Positions 27,689 to 37,075 of a DNA stretch of 64,000 nt are shown here, in pieces. Each line of letters opens with the position of its first letter. Positions within the stretch are counted from its first letter, which is position 1. The stretch lies in contig NZ_CP047027.1 in the NCBI RefSeq assembly GCF_009797025.1, forward strand, positions 3,844,001-3,908,000. The letters are read 5' to 3'. A program made the position numbers and the translations under genes. Below the pieces are notes generated by a model. It did no database searches. It was not told where the DNA came from and saw only the letters and a program-made list of their open reading frames with translations. The stretch is from Cellulophaga sp. L1A9 (GTDB lineage Bacteria > Bacteroidota > Bacteroidia > Flavobacteriales > Flavobacteriaceae).

Positions 27689-27764
27689 GCTATAATCGAA
27701 ATTTAAAAGATTACTCTTGTTTTATAGGGGTCAAAACAGTTTATAGGTTTTGTTGTACCACGTT

Positions 27765-28454
27765 TTATTTCGGTTTCTGCTTTACCAATTCTATAAATTC
27801 AATTGGTTCATTAACCTTTAAATTTAATTCGGCCTCACTAATTTCATCTGGTCTATGAACTAATTTATTTCTAAACTCAGTTATCCCTTTTAATACAGAC
27901 TCTTCATTATTTGATAAATTGAATAGTTCTTTGAAGTTCTTTTTGCTATAAATTTTTGGACCTTGATTAACAACTAATTTATTGAAGTCCGCCCAAACTA
28001 ATAGGAAATCATCGATACCATATTTTTTGCCTTCGATTTCAACTTTTTCGCCAAATAAATTTTCAAAAAGTATTTTTGCTATACTGGAATAGGCAATTAC
28101 TTTTTCTTTTTCAACCGTAATTCCATTCCCGTCATGATATAGTTGATTTCTAATTCTATGATACCATTCTATTTCGCCTAGTTCAATCCCTACAAGTTTA
28201 TCTTTTGCAAACCTGTCCATTGTATCAATTAAACTTGGAAAGCTTTTAGTCGCTTCGTCATATATTTTACGAGTTACGCCTTCAAGCTTTGTAATCCGTT
28301 TTGGTAAGCCCAAATATGTTTTCATCATTAATTCGACTGAATTGTCGATAACAATCATTCCCATTCGATAATCAAAGTCCGTTTCGAGAGATAAGTGCTC
28401 AAGACCATGCCTTAATAATTCTTTTGGTCCCGATTTCCAAGGTTCGTTTTTCAT
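27765..28454 (-). CDS. HEPN-like protein with two Rx4H motifs
   Basis: A 229-residue helical cytoplasmic protein. Two R-x4-H motifs typical of HEPN ribonucleases are visible: RNQLYH (about residues 102-107) and RNKLVH (about 197-202). An acidic helix between them suggests two HEPN units in one chain. HEPN proteins often cut RNA in toxin or abortive-infection systems, so a defence role is plausible but not shown. It is alone in its cassette, with no antitoxin-like partner. Ends TTGTACCACG and TGTGTTACAA. Confidence 0.68.
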   Translation of the reverse strand: MKNEPWKSGPKELLRHGLEHLSLETDFDYRMGMIVIDNSVELMMKTYLGLPKRITKLEGVTRKIYDEATKSFPSLIDTMDRFAKDKLVGIELGEIEWYHRIRNQLYHDGNGITVEKEKVIAYSSIAKILFENLFGEKVEIEGKKYGIDDFLLVWADFNKLVVNQGPKIYSKKNFKELFNLSNNEESVLKGITEFRNKLVHRPDEISEAELNLKVNEPIEFIELVKQKPK

Positions 28455-28473
28455 TCAGTTTTAAATGTGTTAC

Positions 28474-28595
28474 AACGTTAAGTATATGAAAAGTAGGGCA
28501 GTTGATAAGCACTACATTTCAGATTTAGCGGACTTTGTAAATAAACACAGAACTTTGGATTTAGCACAAAAGCCCTATTTTTTATATACATTGTT
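28474..28595. repeat. attC-like site 17 (short variant of family A)
   Basis: Arms AGTATATGAAAAGTAGGGC and GCCCTATTTTTTATATAC; the inner pair of family A is mostly lost, leaving TTTAGCGGACTTTGTAAATA. 122 bp. Confidence 0.84.
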
Positions 28596-28604
28596 AACAG
28601 CTTT

Positions 28605-29786
28605 TTATTCTCCCCATTCATGTAAAATATTTTCATTCCACAATTTTTGACTAAATTTTTTAAATGAATTAGGAGCAGTTATAAATTTCTCATCATATTT
28701 ATATTCACCTCCGTAATATTCATCTGATGAAATTTTGACTTTATTATGTCCTCTCATAGCATATTTTTGAACGCCTTCATACATTATTATTTTCATTTCT
28801 AAAGGGCTAACATCTCCGTGACATACTTTTCTATACATTAACCATACTTCTTTAATTCCGTCATTATCTAAATCAGTTACGTGTAATGTGTTTTTTCTAA
28901 ATTTAGCTTCAATCTCTACAGGGCATTCTTTTATAAAATCATATACTTTCCATACTTTTTTATGAGTATTGTTTTTTAATATGTAGTGATAAGCAAATAT
29001 TTCAGCATTAGAACCATCATCTTCAGAATTTTTAGGTGTGTATATTCCTGTTTCGCTTGTAATTATATAATGTTTACCATTAGTGTCTTTCCAAGATATT
29101 ACATTTTTTAGTTTTCCATCATATTTAATGAATTTGGGTATTTCACTTAAAGTAACTTTTTCGAAATTTATGTCCTGTTCAACTTTTTTGATATAAGCAT
29201 TGTAATCTTTGTCTTTCTTTGAAACTGTTAAATACTCATTCTTATATTTATGATATAATTCAGAACATTTCATTGAATAGACATCTAAGTACTCTTCGTT
29301 AAATTCACTTAAATTTATTTTTGGGAGCACCATTTTAGTTTTAATAGTGGGTAATGCCATCAATTTTTTTTTATCTAAATCATAGTATTTCCAATTTCCG
29401 ATATAGTCATTAGTTAGTATATTAATGCTAGATTTACCACTTCCGTCATTTGATGCGTTTCCAAACTCATACCTACTCATTCCTATAAGTTCTATTTTTT
29501 CTGAATTTAAATTGTATCTAAATTGAGCTTTAACTCCTGCTTTTCTATAATTTATTTCATATTGAAACCCATTTCTAGTTTTTATAATGTGAAAGGAACC
29601 ACCATAATTTTCTATTAAGTCAATAGAAATCGGGTGGAATTTTTTTGTAGATAATTTATGTATAATTGACTCATTTGAACTATAAATAGAGTCTTTTATA
29701 TTATCTCCATCGATATCTTCAATTAAATAACTCTGGCTAAATGTTTTAGTGCTTAAAAACAGTAATAAAAAAAATATTCTTTTCAT
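28605..29786 (-). CDS. secreted protein with DxDxDG calcium-binding loops
   Basis: A 393-residue exported protein (signal MKRIFFLLLFLSTKTFSQ). Two loops of the FG-GAP/dockerin kind are visible: EDIDGDNIKDSI near the N terminus and TDLDNDGIKEVWL near residue 310. The middle part is helical. The C-terminal region resembles M949_RS01915-type surface proteins of flavobacteria, which is only an impression. Ends TTAACAGC and GCTGTTAA define the cassette. Confidence 0.7.
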   Translation of the reverse strand: MKRIFFLLLFLSTKTFSQSYLIEDIDGDNIKDSIYSSNESIIHKLSTKKFHPISIDLIENYGGSFHIIKTRNGFQYEINYRKAGVKAQFRYNLNSEKIELIGMSRYEFGNASNDGSGKSSINILTNDYIGNWKYYDLDKKKLMALPTIKTKMVLPKINLSEFNEEYLDVYSMKCSELYHKYKNEYLTVSKKDKDYNAYIKKVEQDINFEKVTLSEIPKFIKYDGKLKNVISWKDTNGKHYIITSETGIYTPKNSEDDGSNAEIFAYHYILKNNTHKKVWKVYDFIKECPVEIEAKFRKNTLHVTDLDNDGIKEVWLMYRKVCHGDVSPLEMKIIMYEGVQKYAMRGHNKVKISSDEYYGGEYKYDEKFITAPNSFKKFSQKLWNENILHEWGE

Positions 29787-29815
29787 CTATTATATGAAGT
29801 TTGTTAATTGCTGTT

Positions 29816-29939
29816 AACGTTTATGTATAAGAATAGTGCGGTTTTGTGTGCGAGGATTTTCCGCAGGAAAATCAGACGTAACAAAAGTGCACGGACTCTT
29901 GATTAAGCACTAAACTAAGCATTATTTTTATACGGTGTT
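29816..29939. repeat. attC-like site 18 (family B)
   Basis: Left arm GTATAAGAATAGTGCGG, right arm GCATTATTTTTATAC, central hairpin GATTTTCC-GCA-GGAAAATC. It shows the uninterrupted form of site 2, ending ACGGTGTTGGC. 124 bp. Confidence 0.86.
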
Positions 29940-29951
29940 GGCAACTGGCTT

Positions 29952-30506
29952 TTATTCAATTATTCTGTCGTTTTTAAATCTATAAAAGAAATCAGTTGTA
30001 TCTTTTTTTAGTAATTCTGTAATTTTCGAATTCTCATATTTATAAAATTTTTGCAAATTCCAAGCGTCTGAACTAAAAGCTATAATTCTGTCTTCCATCA
30101 CAAAAAATTTTCCTTCTTCATCTGCCTGATTTTCGATGTCGTAATAATATTTCTTGACAGTCAATCGATTGTTTTTATCAGAATACTGTTTTTCGGAAAT
30201 CAGTTTTACAGGAATTTTGTCAATCAGAATTTGGGAACTATCGTTCAGATTGAATTCGAAAGGTAAGTCCATAATTATTTCATATTCGCCATCACTTTCA
30301 AGTCCAAATAAGTGAAAGTTTATGCTGTCATTTTTTCGGATAGTTAAAGTTGTTGTGTCAGAATGATGAAATTTGCTTTTTGAATATTCCTCAATTACTA
30401 CAGGAAATGTTTTTTCGGTCAATTCATTTTTCGTTTCGGACTTGCAAGAGGTCAGAATTGAGATTAAGAATAATATTCCAATTATATGTTTGTTATTGAG
30501 TTTCAT
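29952..30506 (-). CDS. hypothetical lipoprotein
   Basis: 184 residues, signal MKLNNKHIIGILFLISILTSC with lipobox. The mature part looks like an all-beta domain with repeated short strands (TTTLTIRKNDSINFHLFGLESDGEYEIIM); no family recognised. The start is 16 bases from the cassette boundary and the stop 13 bases from the preceding site, among the tightest cassettes here. Ends TTGGCAACTGGC and AGCTTGTTGCCAA. Confidence 0.65.
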   Translation of the reverse strand: MKLNNKHIIGILFLISILTSCKSETKNELTEKTFPVVIEEYSKSKFHHSDTTTLTIRKNDSINFHLFGLESDGEYEIIMDLPFEFNLNDSSQILIDKIPVKLISEKQYSDKNNRLTVKKYYYDIENQADEEGKFFVMEDRIIAFSSDAWNLQKFYKYENSKITELLKKDTTDFFYRFKNDRIIE

Positions 30507-30521
30507 TTTCAGCTTGTTGCC

Positions 30522-30710
30522 AACGATGGAGCTATGAACAGTACGGGAGCAAATAAGCGATTACTTACCGCCACGCACATAGCAAAATCTTTTTGTTTTG
30601 TTTTTTCTTTGTCTGCCTAAAAAGCAAAATCCCAAAGATTTTGCGGACTTCATAAAAATACACAAACCTTTCGATTAATCACGGAGCCCGTATTGTTTAT
30701 AGGTTTTGTT
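30522..30710. repeat. attC-like site 19 (family G)
   Basis: Arms GAGCTATGAACAGTACGGG and CCCGTATTGTTTATAGG, inner GCAAAATC../AAAGATTTTGC, GCGGACTTCATAAAAATA core. Confidence 0.87.
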
Positions 30711-30838
30711 GTCATTAGTGATTTTGCGTTCTGCTTGGCACGTTTTACTTGCGTAACTATTACGTTTTGATTGGTTGTTTCCGCAATCAAGCTAGAAAGT
30801 CCATCGACATAACAATTGCGTTTGAGTAAGTTGTCCAT

Positions 30839-31222
30839 TTACTTAAAATCCGAGATTTGCTTTTCGAATTTAGAACTGTCTTTAAATGCACATAAATTAC
30901 CGTCAGGGTCTCGGAATTTTGCAATGTTACCCCAAGAATGTTCTTGATAGTCCACTTCTATATTATTCGAAGTCAATCTATCCGAAAGTATTTTTACATT
31001 TGGAACATTCATACGCAAACACATTTTTGTCCGTTCCGTTCCAGTTTTTTGTCCATCATATTCGTCATCCAACTCCACCATTAAATATGCTTGTCCGAAT
31101 TTAAAACAAGTCAGATTTTTGCCCTCAAATATTTTTTTGAGACCTAGAATATTTTCATAAAACTCCACACAATTTTTGTATTCAAGAGTATATAATATTA
31201 TTCCAGTTCGGTCAAATTCCAT
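30839..31222 (-). CDS. VOC-superfamily protein (glyoxalase/bleomycin-resistance fold)
   Basis: 127 residues with the paired beta-alpha-beta-beta-beta units of the VOC fold: VEFYENILGLKKIFEGKNLTCFKFG in the first half and EVDYQEHSWGNIAKFRDPDGNLCAFKD in the second, including the usual FRDPDGN turn and C-terminal Glu/Asp metal-ligand region. Members are lyases, dioxygenases or drug-binding resistance proteins; the substrate cannot be told. About 128 bases of ORF-poor DNA separate its stop from site 19. Ends TTGTCATTAGTG and TCATTAATGACAA. Confidence 0.82.
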   Translation of the reverse strand: MEFDRTGIILYTLEYKNCVEFYENILGLKKIFEGKNLTCFKFGQAYLMVELDDEYDGQKTGTERTKMCLRMNVPNVKILSDRLTSNNIEVDYQEHSWGNIAKFRDPDGNLCAFKDSSKFEKQISDFK

Positions 31223-31253
31223 TACACGATTTTATTTTTTCATCATTAATGAC

Positions 31254-31441
31254 AACGTCTGAGCTAAGCGTAGTGCGGAGATAAGGAAACCTTTCGTTTC
31301 CGTCTGAGCACGAAGCTAAAGCTTATTGTTTAGTTTTATTTTTTCTATTCTAAAGCTAAATCCATAAGATTTAGCGACTTTATAAATATACACAGACCTT
31401 TAGATTAAGCCCTAAAGTCCGCATTACGTTTAGGTTTTGTT
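31254..31441. repeat. attC-like site 20 (family H)
   Basis: Arms GAGCTAAGCGTAGTGCGG and CCGCATTACGTTTAGG, inner AAGCTAAAGC../AAGATTTAGCGAC. Confidence 0.87.
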
Positions 31442-31451
31442 GGGCACAGTT

Positions 31452-33452
31452 TTATTCCAATTGTAATTTCTTGAAAAATATTTTATTTCTTAATGTAGCG
31501 TCTTTCAATAATTTTTTAAAACTAATAATTTCTACGTACATCTTGAATCCATTATGAAATCCAAAAAAACCTTCTTTGTCTGGACTTTCGGTCAATTGAC
31601 CATTACGTGCAAACTCTTTTATTTTAGGAGTTATATCTGCAATTACATAACCGTAAATGGGAGTGGAGTCATTAATTTTTATTGGTTCTAAACCATCAGG
31701 CATTTCATATTTACCATCACGTATTTTTTCTAAGTATCTTCCAATTTGTAAAATTGGGTCATCTTTGGCTGCGTAATCGTTTCTTTTAGGCCGTTTAAAC
31801 TCAAATATGGTTAACGGGTTGCTGAATTCATTATCACCAGCTCTAAAAGATGATTTTTGGTCAAAAATTAACAAGTCGGGCTCGTCAAGAGCATTGTTTT
31901 TTTTGTTTGAAGATATTTTTTCATCTGAAGAAATATATTCAGAAAAAACAAGTCTCTCATCTAATAACCACAAATTATGCTCTTCATAAGTTGTGTTTTC
32001 AGAATTTCTTGTCATTGGATAAATAATATTATGAATTTCTTTTTCTAAATGCCCTTTGCCTTCATCGTTTCTTTTAAGCATTTCTTTAAAAGCTTGTAAA
32101 ATACATTTTCTGTTGTAGACATAATGAGCTAAATCACTTTTCCCAATTTCAGAAATTTGATTAACCATTTCACTTAAGGTATTATCTTCAAAATTTTCTG
32201 GATTTTCTAAAAGCTCTGTAAATTTACTTCGTGTTTCAATTTCCTTTTTATGCTTTACTTTATGTAAGGCAACTTCTATTTCGTTATTAGATAAATTGTA
32301 GCCCATTTGAGAGAAATCTAAATCGTTCACATATGAATTATGCCAAGGGGCATGTTCTTTAACATAAGCCCTAATTTTGGAAGCCTTAATATCAGACCGA
32401 GATGAAATATCTTCGTTGAAAATTTGTTTTGTTTCTAAAGCAGCTTGCGTTTCAATATCTTTTTGCGAAAATGGATAAAAGCTATCACCTTCTTCTTTAT
32501 CAAAATCAAAAGCTTCTCTTTCTAAGGATACGTTATTATCTAGATACTCACCTAAAATATAGGTTTTAATTATATAGTTTTTTTTACTTTTTGAACCTTT
32601 ATTGTTGTCATAAAATTCATCTTCAAATTCAGGAATGTATCTATGTAGATTGGTTTCGGTAACTTCTCGATTGTGACCTGTCAAACTAATTTTACTTTTT
32701 TGATTTCCTGGAAAATAGATTTTAAATACTTTTCCTTTAAATTGTTCAGAATACCCATCTTTAGTTTTTAGGACGAAATCAAATTCTTCAATTTGTTGTA
32801 TTTCGTTTCTGCCTGAGATGTAATCGTTTAAAATTATAGACTGGTTATCACCTTCTTCCTTCACTATAATAGTTGGACAGTTGAAAGAATCGTTTATAAA
32901 GAATATTAATAATTTTTCTAAAAGTTTACGAGAGAACGTTTCTATATTCTTATCGAATGAATGAGTAGAAATAAGGTTATTCAAATTAATTATAGAATAA
33001 GTATCTACTGCAATTGTATCGTTTATGGTTTCATCAACGATTATTTCATATTTCCTTCCAAACCTGAATGTTCTTGATTTTAACTTGATTTCTTGATTTT
33101 GAAAAACACTTTCTACGTTAACATCACCAAAATATTTCACAAACATAAAGCGACCAAATCCTTTTCCTCCAATTTTTTTCTTATGCTCGCTATAAAAAGT
33201 ATCGAAGGAATCTCTGTTTTCTTTGTTAAAACCACTTCCGTTATCTCTGATTGATATTGATTTTATTGGTGGAATTTGATTTTCAAAATCTAAAGTATGT
33301 TCTCTTATAAGTGTGATTTCAATTTTACCATTTTCTACGTTTTTTTTTGTAATTGACTGAATAGAATTCACAATAGATTCTATTATAGGAGTATATACAT
33401 TTGTTTTACTTCTAATATTATCAATCGTTCCTTGAATATTAATTCTACTCAT
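31452..33452 (-). CDS. GHKL ATPase fused to PD-(D/E)xK-like nuclease
   Basis: A 666-residue single-gene cassette. The N-terminal 150 residues are a Hsp90/MutL-type ATPase: N-box ESIVNSI (about 25), DNGSGF (about 68-73) and the lid GGKGFGRFMF (about 95-104). The middle part is helical. The C terminus has PDLLIF (about 524) followed by IFEFKRPKR (about 549), a D...ExK arrangement of PD-(D/E)xK nucleases, with a downstream Q/Y-rich helix (ILQIGRYLEKI). Such ATPase-nuclease fusions are frequent in phage defence islands, so a defence role is likely but inferred. Ends TTGGGCACAG and TTGTGCCCAA. Confidence 0.8.
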   Translation of the reverse strand: MSRINIQGTIDNIRSKTNVYTPIIESIVNSIQSITKKNVENGKIEITLIREHTLDFENQIPPIKSISIRDNGSGFNKENRDSFDTFYSEHKKKIGGKGFGRFMFVKYFGDVNVESVFQNQEIKLKSRTFRFGRKYEIIVDETINDTIAVDTYSIINLNNLISTHSFDKNIETFSRKLLEKLLIFFINDSFNCPTIIVKEEGDNQSIILNDYISGRNEIQQIEEFDFVLKTKDGYSEQFKGKVFKIYFPGNQKSKISLTGHNREVTETNLHRYIPEFEDEFYDNNKGSKSKKNYIIKTYILGEYLDNNVSLEREAFDFDKEEGDSFYPFSQKDIETQAALETKQIFNEDISSRSDIKASKIRAYVKEHAPWHNSYVNDLDFSQMGYNLSNNEIEVALHKVKHKKEIETRSKFTELLENPENFEDNTLSEMVNQISEIGKSDLAHYVYNRKCILQAFKEMLKRNDEGKGHLEKEIHNIIYPMTRNSENTTYEEHNLWLLDERLVFSEYISSDEKISSNKKNNALDEPDLLIFDQKSSFRAGDNEFSNPLTIFEFKRPKRNDYAAKDDPILQIGRYLEKIRDGKYEMPDGLEPIKINDSTPIYGYVIADITPKIKEFARNGQLTESPDKEGFFGFHNGFKMYVEIISFKKLLKDATLRNKIFFKKLQLE

Positions 33453-33471
33453 AGTTTTTTAAATTGTGCCC

Positions 33472-33598
33472 AACGGTTGGTGTATGGTTAGTTGCTTGGT
33501 TTAAACAACTAATTTAACAAAAGGAAACCGAATGTTAGGGAAATCTGAAGGATTTTCCGGGTACACACAGACCTAAGCAATTAATTATACAATTTGTT
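33472..33598. repeat. attC-like site 21 (family C)
   Basis: Arms GGTGTATGGTTAGTTGC and GCAATTAATTATACAA, central hairpin GGAAATC-TGAA-GGATTTTCC. 127 bp. Confidence 0.84.
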
Positions 33599-33612
33599 AG
33601 CAAATGTTTTTA

Positions 33613-34917
33613 TTATAAATAAATTCTTGTATTTGGCATAGTTTTTTTTAAAGCTTCAATTTCAGATTTATCAAAATTATTTCCAGAAATAAATAATTGT
33701 TTTAGGTTTTTCAAATTTGAAATTTCTTTGGGCAACTTTTTAAGTTTATTTTCTGATAGATCAAGCTTAGTTAAAAACTTTAATTCCCCTATTTCTTTAG
33801 GTATAATCTCAAGTTGATTTTGATCTAAATGCAGCTCTTGTAAATTTTCTAATTGTCCAATTGCGTTAGGTAGAGAACTAATTTTGTTATTTCGTAACCA
33901 CAAAACCCTAAGATTTATTAAATTACCTATACTTGTAGTTAGTGATTTTATGTTATTGTCATTTAAGTACAATTCATTTAGTGTAGAGATTTTGCTAATA
34001 CTAAAAGGAAGAGAATCTATTTTATTATTACTTAATCTTAAGAGTTTAAGATTTTTTAATTCACCTATTTCATTGGGAAGAGAAACAATGTTATTGTCGC
34101 CTAAATGTAATTCAATAAGTTTATCTAATTTAATTATTTCTTTAGGGATTTCTTTTAAATCGTTTTCCCATAAAAAAAGTTTTTCCAAAGTATTTAATTC
34201 ACCAATCCATTGTGGTAAAACTGTAATTTTATTCTCTCCGAGGTTCAATATTTTTATTTTTTTTAAAGTTCTTATTGAGCTTGGAAAAGATTCAAGTAGG
34301 TTTGTTCTTAAACTTATGTTATTTAAATTTATTAATTTTCCTATAGTATTTGGTAATTCCTTAATTTGGTTATATTCTAACCAAAGACGTTTTAATTCTT
34401 GCAAATCACCAATCCAAGTAGGAATTGATGTTAGTTGATTCTGTGCAAAAGAAATTTCCTCTAAATGAGTTAAGTTTTTAATACAATTAGGAATTGAAGT
34501 AAATTTATTACTTCTACCTTGAAGTTTTTTAAGACTTTTTAGATTACCAAATTCAACTGGCAATGAATTGATTTGGTTAGAATCAAAACAAATGTCTTCT
34601 AGATTTGAAAGTTTTTGTATGTTTTTAGGGATATATTTTAATTCATTTCTATAAAAGTATAATTTTTCCAATTCTTTAAAACCTCCAATCCATTTAGGCA
34701 ATTCAATTAAGTTATTACTATTGATGCTCAAGTCTTTTAAATTCTTTAATTTTTTGAGACTCTTTGGGACATTATCTATACCCTTATCATCTAAATTAAG
34801 CTTAAATACTTTTTCATTAGAGTTTAAAGCTTTTTCTAATGATTGATATTCTTTTAATGTCTGTGAATACCCATTTAGAAAAAAGGATAAGAAAAGTAGA
34901 AGTAATGTTTTTGTCAT
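33613..34917 (-). CDS. secreted leucine-rich repeat protein
   Basis: 434 residues with signal peptide MTKTLLLLFLSFFLNGYSQ and about 16 canonical 23-residue LRRs of the bacterial/plant type (LPxxIGxLxxLxxLxLxxNxI), covering residues 40-420. No extra domain and no C-terminal sorting signal is visible. Probably exported to periplasm or surface as a protein-binding solenoid. The start is 19 bases from the cassette boundary. Ends TTAGCAAATG and TATTTGCTAA. Confidence 0.88.
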   Translation of the reverse strand: MTKTLLLLFLSFFLNGYSQTLKEYQSLEKALNSNEKVFKLNLDDKGIDNVPKSLKKLKNLKDLSINSNNLIELPKWIGGFKELEKLYFYRNELKYIPKNIQKLSNLEDICFDSNQINSLPVEFGNLKSLKKLQGRSNKFTSIPNCIKNLTHLEEISFAQNQLTSIPTWIGDLQELKRLWLEYNQIKELPNTIGKLINLNNISLRTNLLESFPSSIRTLKKIKILNLGENKITVLPQWIGELNTLEKLFLWENDLKEIPKEIIKLDKLIELHLGDNNIVSLPNEIGELKNLKLLRLSNNKIDSLPFSISKISTLNELYLNDNNIKSLTTSIGNLINLRVLWLRNNKISSLPNAIGQLENLQELHLDQNQLEIIPKEIGELKFLTKLDLSENKLKKLPKEISNLKNLKQLFISGNNFDKSEIEALKKTMPNTRIYL

Positions 34918-34935
34918 TCTTTTTTAATATTTGCT

Positions 34936-35127
34936 AACGTTCAGGCTATGAGTAGTGCGGAAGCAAACTTGCGTTTAACTTACCTTTAAGCACTTAGCCA
35001 AAGCATTTTATTTGCGTTTAATTTTATTTGGTTCTAAATGTCTAATCAAACTGGTTTGGCGACATAGTAAATATACACAAACGATTTAATTAAACACCAA
35101 ACCTCCGCATTACTTATAGGGTTTGTT
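34936..35127. repeat. attC-like site 22 (family F)
   Basis: Nearly identical to site 9 across its 192 bp, and attached to the second copy of the ORF-less cassette. Identity starts at AACGTTCAGG; the preceding bases differ (TTTGCT here, CCTACA there). Confidence 0.88.
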
Positions 35128-35752
35128 ACCACACGTTTTTTATTCTAACATACGACTACGTAACGCTTTTCCGCTTTTATTTTCCGTAAAGATTGGCGAT
35201 TACTATTTAGTTTTGAGTGTAGAATTCTTTTGCGCATAAACAGGCTAAAATCCGACCGTAACAGTTGCGTTTGAGTAAGAATTTCGGCTTAGGTAAACTA
35301 GCTAAATTCCTTTTGAAGTATTGGTATAATTACCGTAGAAATCTGCTAAAAATCGATGTTCAAATTAAGGGGTAGGGAGTAACTTGTTCATTCTGTGCTT
35401 AAGCGCTCCTCGCTTGCACGACTTTCTCAAGTTACTCCTTTCCAAGGTAATATGAAAATAAATTTGTTGTAGTGTACTGATTATTAGTTTATTGCAATTT
35501 CAGAAAGATTTAGGTATTTGTTTATTCATTTTTTTCTTGATAAAAAAACGAACCAAAAAAATCAAGGCTTGACCCTTCGGATATATTTCACATCCTTATT
35601 CGCTAAATCAAATGAACTCGCTATCGCTCAAACAGCATTTGATTCTTAACGCTCTTTTCGGTGGAAATATGAATCCTGCCAGGGATCTAGGCCGAACCCG
35701 ATGACTTTGCAATTTACCGTGCAGCTTAGACCTATTTTAGGCAATGTGTGGT
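35128..35752. other. ORF-less cassette body, copy 2 of 3
   Basis: About 625 bp, almost identical to copy 1 (one visible difference: an extra T in GAAGTATTGGTATAAT). It includes the GGAGTAACTTG/CAAGTTACTCC hairpin. Ends TTACCACACG and TGTGTGGTAA. Identity with copy 1 stops at GTAACGG, where site 23 replaces site 10. Confidence 0.75.
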
Positions 35753-35943
35753 AACGGCTCCGTATATGAAAAGTAGCGCTGAAAATAAGCAGTTACTTTT
35801 CGGATTAACACAAGCCGAGTTTTTAAATTTTACTATTTATCTTTTTCATTGGAAATCGTCAAATTTAAAAATTTGGCGACTTTCCAAAAATGCCCAAACC
35901 ATAGTGTTAGCAATGACTTGCGCTATTTTTTATATACAATGTT
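35753..35943. repeat. attC-like site 23 (unique family)
   Basis: Arms CCGTATATGAAAAGTAGCGC and GCGCTATTTTTTATATAC; inner CGAGTTTTTAAATTT with AAATTTAAAAATTTGGCGAC. Confidence 0.84.
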
Positions 35944-35951
35944 GCCCACAG

Positions 35952-36923
35952 TTATTTTCCGCTTTGTATTTTCTCTCCTTTAATCGGTGAGTAATCCATT
36001 TTCATTTTTCCGTCAATCATTATTTGGTCGAAATAACATTTTACTCCAGTCGCTACATTCATATCTTTTACATTCTGAATATGAAAATGTAAATGTGGTT
36101 CGGACGAATTTCCAGAATTACCGCAAAGCCCTAAAGTTTCTCCTTGTTTTATTTTTTGACCTTTTTTGACTTTGATAGAATTCTGTTTGAAGTGTGCAAA
36201 AAATAAATATTCGTTATTAGCTGTTTTTAGGATTACTGTATTTCCAGGCACATAAATTGGATTTAATTCTCCTGGAACATTATCATCAACACCATCTACA
36301 ACTAAAACAATTTCGCCATCACAAGGTGCAATTAATTCTTTTCCAAATGCGTAATAATCTTCATTGGTATTTCCATCAGTTTTATAGGACTTTCCATTTT
36401 TGTCTGTTATTACGAAGTCAAATGCGTTTTTTTGAGCCTTACTTTCAACGTGATAATTTAATTCTGCTGTGTCTCCGCCCCAAGTTACTGACCATTTGTC
36501 TTTGAACGGAAGAATCAATTTGGTCGAGTTCCGCTCTATTTTAGGTAAATTATCTTCTTTAAAAGGCTCAATATAAAGTCCGATTATTTTTAATTGATTG
36601 TCTGTTGATATATTGACAGCAAAAACTCCATTCTCGAAAGTGGTTTTGTATGAAGCAAAACTGCCTCTCACGTATTTGGTAAAATCACGAGTATTTATTT
36701 TTCCAGCTTGCGTTTTTAATCCAACAAAAAATTGGTTTGCTTGTTCTTTCGGAAGTGCATTTTTCATATCGTCAGAAAACAATTCAAATATTCCATTATA
36801 ATCGCTTAAGTTGAAAAATTCTTCAAACTTTCCAGAAATATTCTTGTCACTCATTTTCTCGGTTTGAGCATAACTCAAAATCGAAACGAAAAGTAAAATG
36901 ATAAGTACAGGTGTTTTTTTCAT
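35952..36923 (-). CDS. M23-family metallopeptidase with N-terminal DUF3887
   Basis: 323 residues from MKKTPVLIILLFVSILSYAQ (signal peptide). An upstream extension of the frame to 37028 runs across attC site 24 and is not part of the gene. Residues about 30-120 form a DUF3887 domain. The C-terminal half is a LytM/M23 peptidase with Asp in NEDYYAFGKELIAP, His in FAHFKQNSI and the HLHFH motif, which bind zinc. The usual role is cutting peptidoglycan crosslinks in the periplasm. Ends TTGCCCACAG and TTGTGGGCAA. Confidence 0.88.
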   Translation of the reverse strand: MKKTPVLIILLFVSILSYAQTEKMSDKNISGKFEEFFNLSDYNGIFELFSDDMKNALPKEQANQFFVGLKTQAGKINTRDFTKYVRGSFASYKTTFENGVFAVNISTDNQLKIIGLYIEPFKEDNLPKIERNSTKLILPFKDKWSVTWGGDTAELNYHVESKAQKNAFDFVITDKNGKSYKTDGNTNEDYYAFGKELIAPCDGEIVLVVDGVDDNVPGELNPIYVPGNTVILKTANNEYLFFAHFKQNSIKVKKGQKIKQGETLGLCGNSGNSSEPHLHFHIQNVKDMNVATGVKCYFDQIMIDGKMKMDYSPIKGEKIQSGK

Positions 36924-36933
36924 AATTGTGGGC

Positions 36934-37057
36934 AACGGTCTAGTATAAGAATAGTAGCGGATTTTTTCGCACTTACTTTTCGGTTGAACACAGACCTTTT
37001 TTATATTTATCCACCCTTGATTTAGCACTAAAACCGCTATTATTTTTATACATTGTT
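36934..37057. repeat. attC-like site 24 (family B)
   Basis: Arms AGTATAAGAATAGTAGCGG and CCGCTATTATTTTTATAC; the centre differs from sites 2 and 18 (no GATTTTCC hairpin). 124 bp. Confidence 0.84.
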
Positions 37058-37075
37058 GGGCGTTCGTACTTTTTT

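Larger units (their letters stand above)
26422..27738 (+). mobile_element. IS3-family element D
   Basis: About 1317 bp with related ends (TTTAGCCCCTA and, inverted, TTTTGACCCCTA) and inner GATCTTTTAAATTT / AAATTTAAAAGATT. The eight bases GTTTATAG occur on both sides; the true target duplication may be the first five. It is unrelated to IS3 copies A-C in this window and has both ORFs open. Confidence 0.85.

Noticed and set aside
30650..30838. 62-residue - strand ORF next to the VOC gene
   Set aside because: Runs into attC site 19 and shows no family features; likely chance.
36924..37028. N-terminal extension of the M23 peptidase
   Set aside because: Extension is attC sequence; the signal peptide begins at the internal MKKTPVL start.
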